This document shows positions 8,465 through 15,603 of a stretch of DNA of 64,000 nucleotides, piece by piece. Numbering within the stretch: the stretch's first letter is position 1; every line of letters starts with the position of its first letter. The stretch is taken from positions 2,480,001-2,544,000 of the forward strand of contig NZ_CP059556.1 of NCBI RefSeq assembly GCF_024734405.1, read 5' to 3'. Source of the stretch: Saccharopolyspora gregorii (GTDB lineage: Bacteria > Actinomycetota > Actinomycetes > Mycobacteriales > Pseudonocardiaceae). A program made the position numbers and the translations under genes. Under the pieces are notes generated by a model. It searched no databases. It was not told the DNA's origin and worked only from the letters and a program-made list of their open reading frames with translations.

Positions 8465-8473
8465 GTCCAATAG
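8465..8473 (-). promoter_or_regulatory. CTATTGGAC element upstream of the MFS gene
   Basis: This is the counterpart of the element at 6974-6982: CTATTGGAC read on the minus strand, about 90 bp before the MFS start, inside the 176-bp gap between the LysR and MFS genes. It may be a -35 box or part of a LysR target. The evidence is sequence similarity only. Confidence 0.3.
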
Positions 8474-8556
8474 ATGTTTTCGCTGCGGGCGAGCTGAAGA
8501 ACAGATGATGTCGGGCGGATTCCGGCGCCGTTGCGGGCGTGTTGCCGGACCGGTGG

Positions 8557-9465
8557 CTAGCGCACGTCCCGCAACAGGTCCATCACGGCGCGGGCACGCG
8601 CGGTCTGCCGCACGCCGCCGACCGAGGTGATCGTCACTTCCAGCGGCGGGCGGTCCCCGAGCAGGTCGAGCGCGACGACCTCGCCGCCGCCGTAGGTCTG
8701 CGCGGTCCGCGGCCGCTGGTTGAGGATCGAGTACCCGAGGCCCTGCGCGACGAGGGAGCGCACCGTCTCGTAGCTCCGGCTGCGGTACCGCACGTCCGGC
8801 GCGGTGCCGGAGGACGCCACGACCTCGCGGAAGTAGTCGCGGCTGTAGGGCAGGTCCAGCAGCACCATCGGATCGGTCGCGAGTTCCGCGAGATCCACCG
8901 CCTCCCGGTCGGCGAGCCGGTGCCCGGCCGGGACGATCACGTGCGCCGGCGCCAGGTCGATCGTCTCCCGCCGCAGGTCGGCGTCGGTGGGCGTGCCCAG
9001 CCCGTAGGTCAGCGCGAAGTCGATCCGCCCGGTGCGCAGCGCCTGGTGCAGGTGCTCGGCCTCGTCCTCCACCACGGTCAGCTCGACGTCCGGGTAGTGC
9101 TCGCCGCAGGAGGCGAACAGAGCAGGCAGGTAGTACGGCGCGAGCGTCACGAAGCAGCCGATCGCCACCGGGCCGCTGACGGAGCCGCCGCTGCCGCGCG
9201 CCTCGGCCTCGACGTCGCGGGCGCGGGTCAGCAGGTCGCGGGCCTGCTGCAGCAGGCGTTCCCCGGCGGAGGTGAGGGTGAGGCCGCGGGCCCGGTGCCG
9301 GATGAACAGCTGCAGCCGCAGCTCGTGCTCCAGGTTGGCGACCGCGGAGGAGACCGCCGACTGCGCGATGCGCAGCTCGTCGGCGGCCGCGGTCATCGAG
9401 CCGCGCTCGGCCGCGGTGACGAAGTAGCGCAGCTGCACCAACGTGAACCCGACGGGCGTGGTCAT
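8557..9465 (-). CDS. LysR-family transcriptional regulator
   Basis: The 302-residue product has the LysR winged helix at residues 8-67 (LVQLRYFVTAAERGSMTAAADELRIAQSAVSSAVANLE) and a periplasmic-binding-like co-inducer domain from about residue 95. It is the first gene of the minus-strand catabolic operon rather than divergent to it. AAGGAA lies eight bases before ATG 9465. It probably controls the MFS, monooxygenase, Rid, DUF1028 and M20 genes through the sites noted at 6974 and 8465, and itself. The palindromic repeat copy B lies directly upstream, between it and nhaA. Confidence 0.9.
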   Translation of the reverse strand: MTTPVGFTLVQLRYFVTAAERGSMTAAADELRIAQSAVSSAVANLEHELRLQLFIRHRARGLTLTSAGERLLQQARDLLTRARDVEAEARGSGGSVSGPVAIGCFVTLAPYYLPALFASCGEHYPDVELTVVEDEAEHLHQALRTGRIDFALTYGLGTPTDADLRRETIDLAPAHVIVPAGHRLADREAVDLAELATDPMVLLDLPYSRDYFREVVASSGTAPDVRYRSRSYETVRSLVAQGLGYSILNQRPRTAQTYGGGEVVALDLLGDRPPLEVTITSVGGVRQTARARAVMDLLRDVR

Positions 9466-9493
9466 TAGTTTTTTCCTTGTCCTTCTGGTCTCG

Positions 9494-9663
9494 CTGCGTC
9501 GTGGTGGGGTGGCGGAACCTCAGCGTTCTCCTCGCTGCGGGATCTTTTTCACAGGTGGCTCCGCCACATGCGAAAAAGCTGTCCTCGCGAGGAGAACGCT
9601 GAGAACCCGCGGGTGGTTCCGTTGCTCGGGTGGTCGTCGCTCAGCGGCTTCGCCGCTGAGCGG
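9494..9663. repeat. large palindromic repeat, copy B
   Basis: This is the second full copy of the element at 1702-1859. The outer 17-bp stem pairs 9519-9535 with 9587-9603 and has exactly the same 51-base interior as copy A. Five consecutive stem positions differ from copy A (TTCTC instead of GGATT) and all five partners change to keep pairing. It ends in a perfect hairpin CGCTCAGCGGC-TTC-GCCGCTGAGCG. It lies downstream of nhaA and upstream of the lysR start, and occupies most of the gap 9466-9713. Confidence 0.85.
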
Positions 9664-9713
9664 AAGACGGCAGGTTCACACGGGCGGGTCGGCTCGCGGC
9701 CTTCTCGGGCGGG

Positions 9714-11510
9714 TCATCGGCTGAGGCGGGCGGTGCGGGTGATGTTCCACGAGTTGGCGGGGCCTTCGAGCTTGTGCCCGTCGACGTAGAACACGGCCTG
9801 GTCCGGCAGCGAGGCCGCGTCGGCGTCGAGGTTGTCGTCGTCGATGCGGCCCAGGTGGGCGTAGGTGCGCACGTCGTGCACGAACCGCTCCACGTCGAGG
9901 CCGAGGTCGCCCGCGATGCCGCGCAGCAGCCGGGCGTCCGGTTCGCCGTGCTGCTCGGAGATCGCGTCGTGCATCTCCCAGAACCGGTCCTGCGCGCCCG
10001 CCGCCTCGATCGCCAGCGCCCGCACGAAGTCCGGCTGCGCGGTGACGTGGTGCCGGAACACCAGCCGGAACTCGTCGCCGAGCAGGTGGCGGACCTCGTT
10101 CTCCACCTCGAAGGTGCGGGTCCGGTAGCGGTGGTCCAGCGCGGCGTAGACGACGATCGTGGTCCGCGCGTCGACCGGCCCGCGGATGTGGTCGCGTTCC
10201 GGGTCGACCTCGCGCTGCAGGGTGCGCCCGGCGGGCGCGGGCAGCGGCCGCAGCCGGTTGCCCGCGGCGAACACCGCCCAGGACAGCGCGAACGCCAGCG
10301 CGGACGCGAGCAGCACGCCGACCCGCGCTTCGTCCCGCAACGCCGGGTCGGGCAGCGCCAGGTCCACCACCAGCAGCGAGATCGTGAAGCCCATCCCGGA
10401 CAGCGCCCCGACCCCGGCCAGTCGCGGCACGTCGAGGCTCGGCGCGCGGGTGCCCGGCACCAGCCGCCGCACCAGCGTGGAGGTGCCCGCGATGCCGAGG
10501 ACCTTCCCGAGCACCAGCCCGGCGATCACGCCCCAGGTCAGCCGGGAGCTCAGCGCCGCCGACAGCGCCTGCCCGGACAGCGGGACCCCGGCGTTGGACA
10601 GCGCGAACAGCGGCACGACGAGGAAGTTGACGTAGCTCTGCAACAAGTCGGTGAGCCGCTGGTTCATCGGCACCGACCGGTCGATGCTCCACCGCGCGAG
10701 CCGGGCCACGCGGGCCGCCGGGGCCTGCCGGAACTGGTGCACCACCTTCGAGGCGGTGTCCACGTCCTCCAGCCGCGTCGGGTAGACGGGCATCAGCAGC
10801 GCGATCAGCACCCCGGCGAGCGTCGGGTGCACCCCGGACAGGTGCATCGCCAGCCACACCCCGATCCCGACCACCAGGTACGGCATCACCCGCCAGATCC
10901 GGGAGCGCTGCAGCAACCAGATCAGCACCAGCCCGGCGGCGGCCACCGCGAGCCAGCCGGGGGAGAGGTCCTCGGTGTAGAACAGCGCGATCACGCCGAG
11001 CGCGCCGATGTCGTCCACGACGGCGAGCGTGAGCAGGAAGACCCGCAGCCGCGGTGCCTTCCGCGGGCCGACCAGCGCCAGCATGCCCAGCGCGAACGCG
11101 GTGTCGGTGGAGATCACCACGCCCCAGGCGGGCGCGGCGGCCGATCCGGCGTTGAGCGCGAGGAACAGCAGCACCGGCACGACCAGCCCGCCGAGCGCGG
11201 CGCACACCGGCAGCACCGCGCGCCTGCGGTCGCGCAGCTCGCCGAGGGTGAACTCGCGCCGGACGTCCAGCCCGACGGAGAAGAAGAACACCGCCATGAC
11301 CGCGTCGTCCACCCAGTCCGAGGCGGACATCGACAGGTCCAGCCCGCCGATCCGCACCCCGGCCTGGATGGACCAGAAGTCGTCGTAGCTGCTGCCGAGG
11401 TTCGCCCACACCAGGGCGATGAGGGTGGCGGCGGCGAGCGCGGCGGCGGCCAGCGGCTCGCTGTCCAGGGCCCGCAGCAGCGCGCGTCGCTGCCGGTAGA
11501 AGCGCGGCAT
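9714..11510 (-). CDS. nhaA: NhaA Na+/H+ antiporter fused to a thioredoxin-like domain
   Basis: The 598-residue product has an N-terminal NhaA antiporter of about 410 residues: VDDAVMAVFFFSVGLDVRREF, STDTAFALGMLALVG and LTLAVVDDIGALGVIALFY with the paired Asp that carry Na+/H+ exchange. After residue 435 comes a soluble DsbA/thioredoxin-fold domain (RTTIVVYAALDHRYRTRTFEVE through AVFYVDGHKLEG). Such C-terminal domains are known in actinobacterial NhaA proteins. Here the usual C-x-x-C is absent, so it is unlikely to be redox active and may be regulatory. ATG 11510 is chosen at the start of NhaA homology; the ribosome site is weak and a TTG two codons upstream is possible. It would export Na+ during alkaline or salt stress. 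Confidence 0.9.
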   Translation of the reverse strand: MPRFYRQRRALLRALDSEPLAAAALAAATLIALVWANLGSSYDDFWSIQAGVRIGGLDLSMSASDWVDDAVMAVFFFSVGLDVRREFTLGELRDRRRAVLPVCAALGGLVVPVLLFLALNAGSAAAPAWGVVISTDTAFALGMLALVGPRKAPRLRVFLLTLAVVDDIGALGVIALFYTEDLSPGWLAVAAAGLVLIWLLQRSRIWRVMPYLVVGIGVWLAMHLSGVHPTLAGVLIALLMPVYPTRLEDVDTASKVVHQFRQAPAARVARLARWSIDRSVPMNQRLTDLLQSYVNFLVVPLFALSNAGVPLSGQALSAALSSRLTWGVIAGLVLGKVLGIAGTSTLVRRLVPGTRAPSLDVPRLAGVGALSGMGFTISLLVVDLALPDPALRDEARVGVLLASALAFALSWAVFAAGNRLRPLPAPAGRTLQREVDPERDHIRGPVDARTTIVVYAALDHRYRTRTFEVENEVRHLLGDEFRLVFRHHVTAQPDFVRALAIEAAGAQDRFWEMHDAISEQHGEPDARLLRGIAGDLGLDVERFVHDVRTYAHLGRIDDDNLDADAASLPDQAVFYVDGHKLEGPANSWNITRTARLSR

Positions 11511-11617
11511 CGTCAACGTGCACCCGTCCCGGTGGTCCCTGCGCACCGGTGCGTGCAGGTGCGCCCGGCGCCGTCGCGGGCAGCATAAGGCGGTCCCGGG
11601 CCCGGCGCCGGAGCCGA

Positions 11618-12301
11618 TCAGGAGCGGCGGAACAGGTCCTCGGCGAGGGCGAGGTGTTCCCCGACCGCGCGGTCCGCGGCGGTCGCGTCGCGGCGTTCGA
11701 CCGCGTCGACGAGGTCGACGTGCGAGGCGTGCAGGTGCGAGTGCTCGTGCTGCAGTTCGGCGACCGCGCTGCCGATGGTGCGGCGCAGCACCACCGTCAG
11801 CCCGGCGTAGAGCTCGTCGAGGACGCTGTTGTGCGCGGCGGCCACCAGCGCGCGGTGGAACTCGACGTCGGCTTCGGCGTACCGGTCGGCGTCGCCGTCG
11901 TCGTAGGCGGCGTGCTGCGCGTGGAGGTGCTCGCGCAGCGCGGCGAGGTCGTCGTCGGTGCGGCGCAGCGTCGCCAGCCGGGCCGCGTCGCGCTCCAGGC
12001 TGTTGCGCGCTTCGAGGCCTTTCAGCGCGTCCGCGGAGATCCGCCGGGACAGCGAGGCGGCGAGATCGCTGTCGGCGCGCACGAAGGTCCCGCTGCCGGG
12101 ACGGGTCTCCAACATGCCGAAGTGGGCCATGGCGCGCAGCGCCTCCCGGACGGTGCTGTGCCCGACGCCCATGTCGCGGGCCAGCTGCGTCTCGGGGGGC
12201 AGCTTGGTCCCGACCGGCCACTCGCCGCGGCGGATCAGGTCCTGCACCTGGGCGATGACCTGGCCGGGCAGGCTCGTGCGCTGCAACGTCCTCACCGTCA
12301 T
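11618..12301 (-). CDS. GntR/FadR-family transcriptional regulator
   Basis: The 227-residue product has a GntR winged helix (LPGQVIAQVQDLIRRGEWPVGTKLPPE, then VGHSTVREALRAMAHFGMLETRPGSGTFV) and an FCD ligand domain with the metal-binding pattern D-x(3)-H (AEADVEFHRALVAAAHN) and a late ASHVDLVDAV His. ATG 12301 is favoured over GTG 12307 because AGGAAG is then correctly spaced. It is divergent from the asparagine synthetase gene. Two palindromes in the 109-bp intergenic space are its probable operators, so it likely represses that gene and itself, responding to a carboxylate or amino acid (inference). Confidence 0.9.
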   Translation of the reverse strand: MTVRTLQRTSLPGQVIAQVQDLIRRGEWPVGTKLPPETQLARDMGVGHSTVREALRAMAHFGMLETRPGSGTFVRADSDLAASLSRRISADALKGLEARNSLERDAARLATLRRTDDDLAALREHLHAQHAAYDDGDADRYAEADVEFHRALVAAAHNSVLDELYAGLTVVLRRTIGSAVAELQHEHSHLHASHVDLVDAVERRDATAADRAVGEHLALAEDLFRRS

Positions 12302-12333
12302 GCGCACTTCCTACCAGAACGCCGTTTTCGTCT

Positions 12334-12346
12334 TCACCTCTGGTGA
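12334..12346. promoter_or_regulatory. palindrome TCACCTCTGGTGA, probable operator
   Basis: This is a perfect 5-3-5 inverted repeat in the shared promoter region of the GntR gene and the asparagine synthetase gene, seven bases before the larger palindrome at 12353. GntR-family dimers bind sites of this size. Binding is inferred from position and symmetry. Confidence 0.45.
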
Positions 12347-12352
12347 TGTGCA

Positions 12353-12367
12353 ACAGTTCTGAACTGT
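12353..12367. promoter_or_regulatory. palindrome ACAGTTCTGAACTGT, probable GntR operator
   Basis: This is a perfect 7-1-7 inverted repeat 43 bp before the asparagine synthetase start and 52 bp before the GntR start. The position and symmetry fit an autoregulatory operator that covers the promoter of the biosynthetic gene. Confidence 0.6.
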
Positions 12368-12410
12368 AGTAGTTTCGCGGCCGCACTGGCAGGAACGAGA
12401 GGAACACGCG

Positions 12411-14273
12411 ATGTCCGGAATCGCCGGTTGGGTCGACTTCGACCGCGACCTCCGCGGCGAAGGGGCCGCGGTGCGCGCCATGGGCGAGGCGCTGCGCCAC
12501 CGCGGCCCCGACGGCGGGGACGTGTGGCTCGACGCGGACGCGGGTCTGGCGCACCGCAGGCTGGCGGTGCTCGACCCGCAGCACGGGCGGCAGCCGATGG
12601 TCCTCGACGAGGACGGGCGCAGCACCGCCGTGATCAGCTTCAACGGCGCCGTCTACAACCACGCCGAACTCCGCGCCGAACTGCGCGGCCGCGGCCACCG
12701 CTTCGGCACCGGCACCGACGCCGAAGTGGTGCTGCACGCCTACGCGGAATGGGGCGAGTCCTTCGCCGAACGCCTCGACGGCATGTTCGGCCTCGCCGTC
12801 TGGGACCCGGCGCGCCGCAGCCTGCTGCTGGTCCGGGACCGCGCCGGGATCAAACCGATCTACTACCACCCGACGCCGAGCGGGGTGCTGTTCGGTTCCG
12901 AACCGAAGGCGCTGCTGACCCACCCGCTCGTCGAACCCGTGGTGGACGTCGACGGCCTGCGCGAACTGCTGGCCTTCGTCAAGACCCCGCGCACCGCGAG
13001 CTACCGCGGCGTCTACGAGGTCGAACCGGCCGAGATCGTGCGGATCAGCCCCGAGGGCACCACGACCCGCCGCTACTGGCAGCTGGCCGCCCGCGAGCAC
13101 ACCGACGACCACGACACCACCGTCGCCACCGTGCGGCGGCTGCTGGGCGGAGCGGTCGAGCGCCAGCTCACCTCCGACGTCGGATGCGGCACGCTGCTGT
13201 CCGGCGGGTTGGACTCCAGCGCGATCACCGCGCTCACCGGACGAGCCCTCGCCGAGCGGGGCGACGGTCCGGTCCGATCGTTCGCGGTGGACTTCACCGG
13301 GCAGGCCGAGAACTTCACCGCCGAGGTCGGCCGCGGCTCACCGGACCGGCCGTTCGCGGAGGAGCTGGCCCGGCACGTCGGTGCCGACCACCGCACGCTC
13401 ACCTTCTCCCCGGACGAACTGGCCGATCCCGGGCACCGGCTCACCTGCCTGCGCGCCTACGACCTGCCGCTGTTCATGGGCGACATGGACGTCTCGATCC
13501 ACCGGTTGTTCGCCGGCGTCCGGCAGCACACGCCGGTGGTGCTGTCCGGGGAGGCGGCCGACGAGCTGTTCGCCGGATACCGCTGGTTCCACGACGAAGC
13601 GCTGCGGGATGCGGACACGTACCCGTGGCTCGCCGACGCCGAGCACACCTTCGCCGGGGAGGGCACCGCGGACACCACGTTGCTGTCCCCGGAGCTGTGG
13701 AAGCTGCTGGACCTGCCCGGCTACCGCCGCGAGCGCTACCGCGAGGCCCTGGCCGAAGTGCCGCGGCTGGACGGGGAGCCGGCCGCCGACGCGCGGATGC
13801 GCGAGCTCACCTACCTCAACCTGAGCCGGTTCGGCCGTCTGCTGCTGGACCGCGTCGACCGGATGAGCATGGCCGCCGGGGTCGAGGTCCGCGTCCCGTT
13901 CTGCGACCACCGGCTGGTCGAGTACGTGTTCAACGCCCCGTGGGCCGCCAAGATCGCGGGCGGGCAGGAGAAGGGCCTGCTGCGCGCCGCCACCCGCGAC
14001 CTGCTGCCCGACTCCATCTTCGGGCGGAAGAAGGCGCACTACCCGGCCACCCAGGACACCGAGTACGAGCGGGCGGTGCAACGCGAACTCGCCGATCTGC
14101 TCGACGACTCGGACTCCCCGGTCGGCCCGCTGCTGGACGAGCGGCGCGCCCGGGAGCGGCTGGCGAGCGATCCGGGGGAGAACAGCGTGAACTTCCGCCG
14201 CCGGGACATGGAGAACGTGATCCAGCTGGATCGCTGGCTGCGCGACTACGACGTGCGCCTGGAGCTGGGGTAG
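12411..14273 (+). CDS. asnB: asparagine synthetase B-like protein with Ser in place of Cys2
   Basis: The 620-residue product has the two-domain layout of glutamine-hydrolysing asparagine synthetases: an Ntn glutaminase domain (1-200) and an ATP-pyrophosphatase synthetase domain with the PP-loop LLSGGLDSSAITAL near residue 265. FDHRLVEYVF-like and GQEKGLLRAATRDLLP segments follow. The expected N-terminal Cys nucleophile is missing: the gene starts ATG TCC, giving MSGIAGW instead of MCGIAGW. The glutaminase signature also reads FNGAVYN instead of NGEIYN. Glutamine use is therefore doubtful and free ammonia, or another amine, may be the nitrogen donor. ATG 12411 follows AGAGGAA. The gene is alone, divergent from GntR. 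Confidence 0.88.
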   Translation: MSGIAGWVDFDRDLRGEGAAVRAMGEALRHRGPDGGDVWLDADAGLAHRRLAVLDPQHGRQPMVLDEDGRSTAVISFNGAVYNHAELRAELRGRGHRFGTGTDAEVVLHAYAEWGESFAERLDGMFGLAVWDPARRSLLLVRDRAGIKPIYYHPTPSGVLFGSEPKALLTHPLVEPVVDVDGLRELLAFVKTPRTASYRGVYEVEPAEIVRISPEGTTTRRYWQLAAREHTDDHDTTVATVRRLLGGAVERQLTSDVGCGTLLSGGLDSSAITALTGRALAERGDGPVRSFAVDFTGQAENFTAEVGRGSPDRPFAEELARHVGADHRTLTFSPDELADPGHRLTCLRAYDLPLFMGDMDVSIHRLFAGVRQHTPVVLSGEAADELFAGYRWFHDEALRDADTYPWLADAEHTFAGEGTADTTLLSPELWKLLDLPGYRRERYREALAEVPRLDGEPAADARMRELTYLNLSRFGRLLLDRVDRMSMAAGVEVRVPFCDHRLVEYVFNAPWAAKIAGGQEKGLLRAATRDLLPDSIFGRKKAHYPATQDTEYERAVQRELADLLDDSDSPVGPLLDERRARERLASDPGENSVNFRRRDMENVIQLDRWLRDYDVRLELG

Positions 14274-14307
14274 TCCCGTTGGGCGCTCTTCCGGGGCGCC
14301 GGGCCGG

Positions 14308-14577
14308 CTAGCCGGCGGCTTCGAGGGGCTGGTCGGCGCCGCGCCAGGTGGCGGCCAGCTCCTCCACCGGCAGGTCGAGGGCCTCGCCGAGGCAGATGAT
14401 CGTGCCGAAGCCGGGGGAGGGCAGCCTGCCGGTCTCGATCTTGCGCAGCGTCTCCGGTGAGATGCCCGCCGCCTGCGCGACCTCCACCAGGTCCCGGTCG
14501 GCTCGCGCCTGGCGCAGCAGGGACCCGAGGCGCCTGCCTGCTTCGATCTGCTGGGGTGTGAGCGGTTGGCGGACCAT
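14308..14577 (-). CDS. XRE-family helix-turn-helix regulator
   Basis: This is an 89-residue one-domain protein. The HTH spans residues ~22-60 (LRQARADRDLVEVAQAAGISPETLRKIETGRLPSPGFGTI), followed by a short helix VEELAATW. It is divergent from the methionine aminopeptidase gene, with two matching 14-bp palindromes in the 86-bp promoter region, so it most likely represses both genes. ATG 14577 lies directly next to the first operator. Its 3' end is convergent with asnB. Confidence 0.88.
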   Translation of the reverse strand: MVRQPLTPQQIEAGRRLGSLLRQARADRDLVEVAQAAGISPETLRKIETGRLPSPGFGTIICLGEALDLPVEELAATWRGADQPLEAAG

Positions 14578-14594
14578 GCGACCAGGATAGGGTT

Positions 14595-14608
14595 GGTATT
14601 ACTATACC
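14595..14608. promoter_or_regulatory. operator GGTATTACTATACC (site 1)
   Basis: This is a near-perfect inverted repeat (one mismatch) that repeats as GGTATAACTATACC at 14628. Centre-to-centre distance is 33 bp, about three helical turns, so two dimers could sit on one DNA face. The AT-rich core is strikingly different from the surrounding sequence and overlaps the likely promoters of the XRE and aminopeptidase genes. Confidence 0.7.
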
Positions 14609-14627
14609 GTCCAGTGCTAGCGTTCCC

Positions 14628-14641
14628 GGTATAACTATACC
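14628..14641. promoter_or_regulatory. operator GGTATAACTATACC (site 2)
   Basis: This is a perfect 6-2-6 inverted repeat and the twin of the site at 14595. It lies 22 bp before the TTG start of the aminopeptidase gene. TATAAC/TATACC within it could also serve as a -10 box, so repressor binding would block RNA polymerase. Confidence 0.7.
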
Positions 14642-14663
14642 GACCACCCCTGATGAGGTTTCC

Positions 14664-15449
14664 TTGATCGAGTTGAAGACGTCCGCGGAGATCGAACGCA
14701 TGCACGTGACCGGCCGCTTCGTGGCCGAAGTGCTCTCCGAGATCGGCCGGATCGCCGACGTGGGCGTCAACCTGATGGACCTGGAGCACCACGCGCGCGG
14801 CATGATCGAGAAGCGCGGCGCGGAATCCTGCTACTGGGACTACGCGCCGTCCTTCGGCAAGGGCCCGTTCCGCAACGTCATCTGCCTGGCGGTCAACGAC
14901 GCGGTGCTGCACGGGAAACCGCACGACTACACCCTGCGCGACGGCGACGTGCTCACCGCCGACCTCGCGGTCAAGATCGACGGCTGGGCCGCGGACTCGG
15001 CGCGCACCGTCATCGTCGGCACGCCCGCCGCGGAGGACCAGCGGATCATCCGCGCCACCGAGGAAGCGCTGGAGGCGGCGATCGAGGCCGCGCGCCCCGG
15101 CAACCGCATCGGGGACATCTCGGCGGCGATCTACGCGGTCGCCTGCGACTACGGCTACCCGGTCAACACCGAGTTCGGCGGGCACGGCATCGGCCGCACC
15201 ATGCACGAGGAGCTGCACGTCGCCAACCGGGGCCGCGCCGGGCGCGGGCTGAAGCTGCGCACCGGGCTGACCCTCGCGCTGGAGCCGTGGTTCGCGCGCA
15301 CCACCGACCAGATCATCTACGACGAGGACGGCTGGACGATCCGCTCCGCCGACGGCTCCCGCACCGCGCACTCCGAGCACACCGTCGCCATCACCGAGGA
15401 CGGTCCGAAGGTGCTCACCCGCCGGGAGGCCGAACTCGCCGCCGCCTGA
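14664..15449 (+). CDS. map: type I methionine aminopeptidase, locally regulated paralogue
   Basis: The 261-residue product removes N-terminal Met from nascent proteins. The substrate His is in NDAVLHGKP (~79). Metal ligands appear as two Asp in ADLAVKIDGWAADSART, His in GGHGIGRTMHEE, Glu in LALEPWF, and Glu in HSEHTVAITED, so all five are present and the enzyme should be active. The start is TTG 14664, preceded by GAGG and chosen because homology begins at MIELKTSAEIERM. There is no N-terminal SH3 extension. Pairing with a dedicated XRE repressor is unlike a housekeeping map gene, which normally sits with secY/adk, and suggests an inducible second enzyme such as a drug-resistant copy (inference). 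Confidence 0.9.
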   Translation: MIELKTSAEIERMHVTGRFVAEVLSEIGRIADVGVNLMDLEHHARGMIEKRGAESCYWDYAPSFGKGPFRNVICLAVNDAVLHGKPHDYTLRDGDVLTADLAVKIDGWAADSARTVIVGTPAAEDQRIIRATEEALEAAIEAARPGNRIGDISAAIYAVACDYGYPVNTEFGGHGIGRTMHEELHVANRGRAGRGLKLRTGLTLALEPWFARTTDQIIYDEDGWTIRSADGSRTAHSEHTVAITEDGPKVLTRREAELAAA

Positions 15450-15469
15450 TCGCGCACCGCCCGTCCCTC

Positions 15470-15560
15470 CACTTCTGCTCGTGCGGGGGTGGCGGAAGCC
15501 GCTGGTGGTCGGGCTGGGTGGATGGTCGGCGGCTCAGCGGAAGAACTCACCGAGCGGGTT
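15470..15560. repeat. degenerate relative of the palindromic repeat (copy C)
   Basis: Twenty bases after the aminopeptidase stop begins CCACTTCTGCTCGTGCGGG, then GGTGGCGGAA, resembling the left edge of copies A and B. The paired stems are gone but GGTCGGCGGCTCAGCGGAA survives further on. It fills the gap 15450-15603 between convergent genes. Homology is short, so this is tentative. Confidence 0.35.
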
Positions 15561-15603
15561 CGCAGGCAGGCGGTCGGGTGGACGGCCCCCGCCGACGGGC
15601 CGT

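Noticed and set aside
9774-11588. Long plus-strand frame opposite nhaA
   Set aside because: Its translation is Arg/Gln/Pro-rich without any fold pattern, while the minus strand encodes NhaA with all key motifs.
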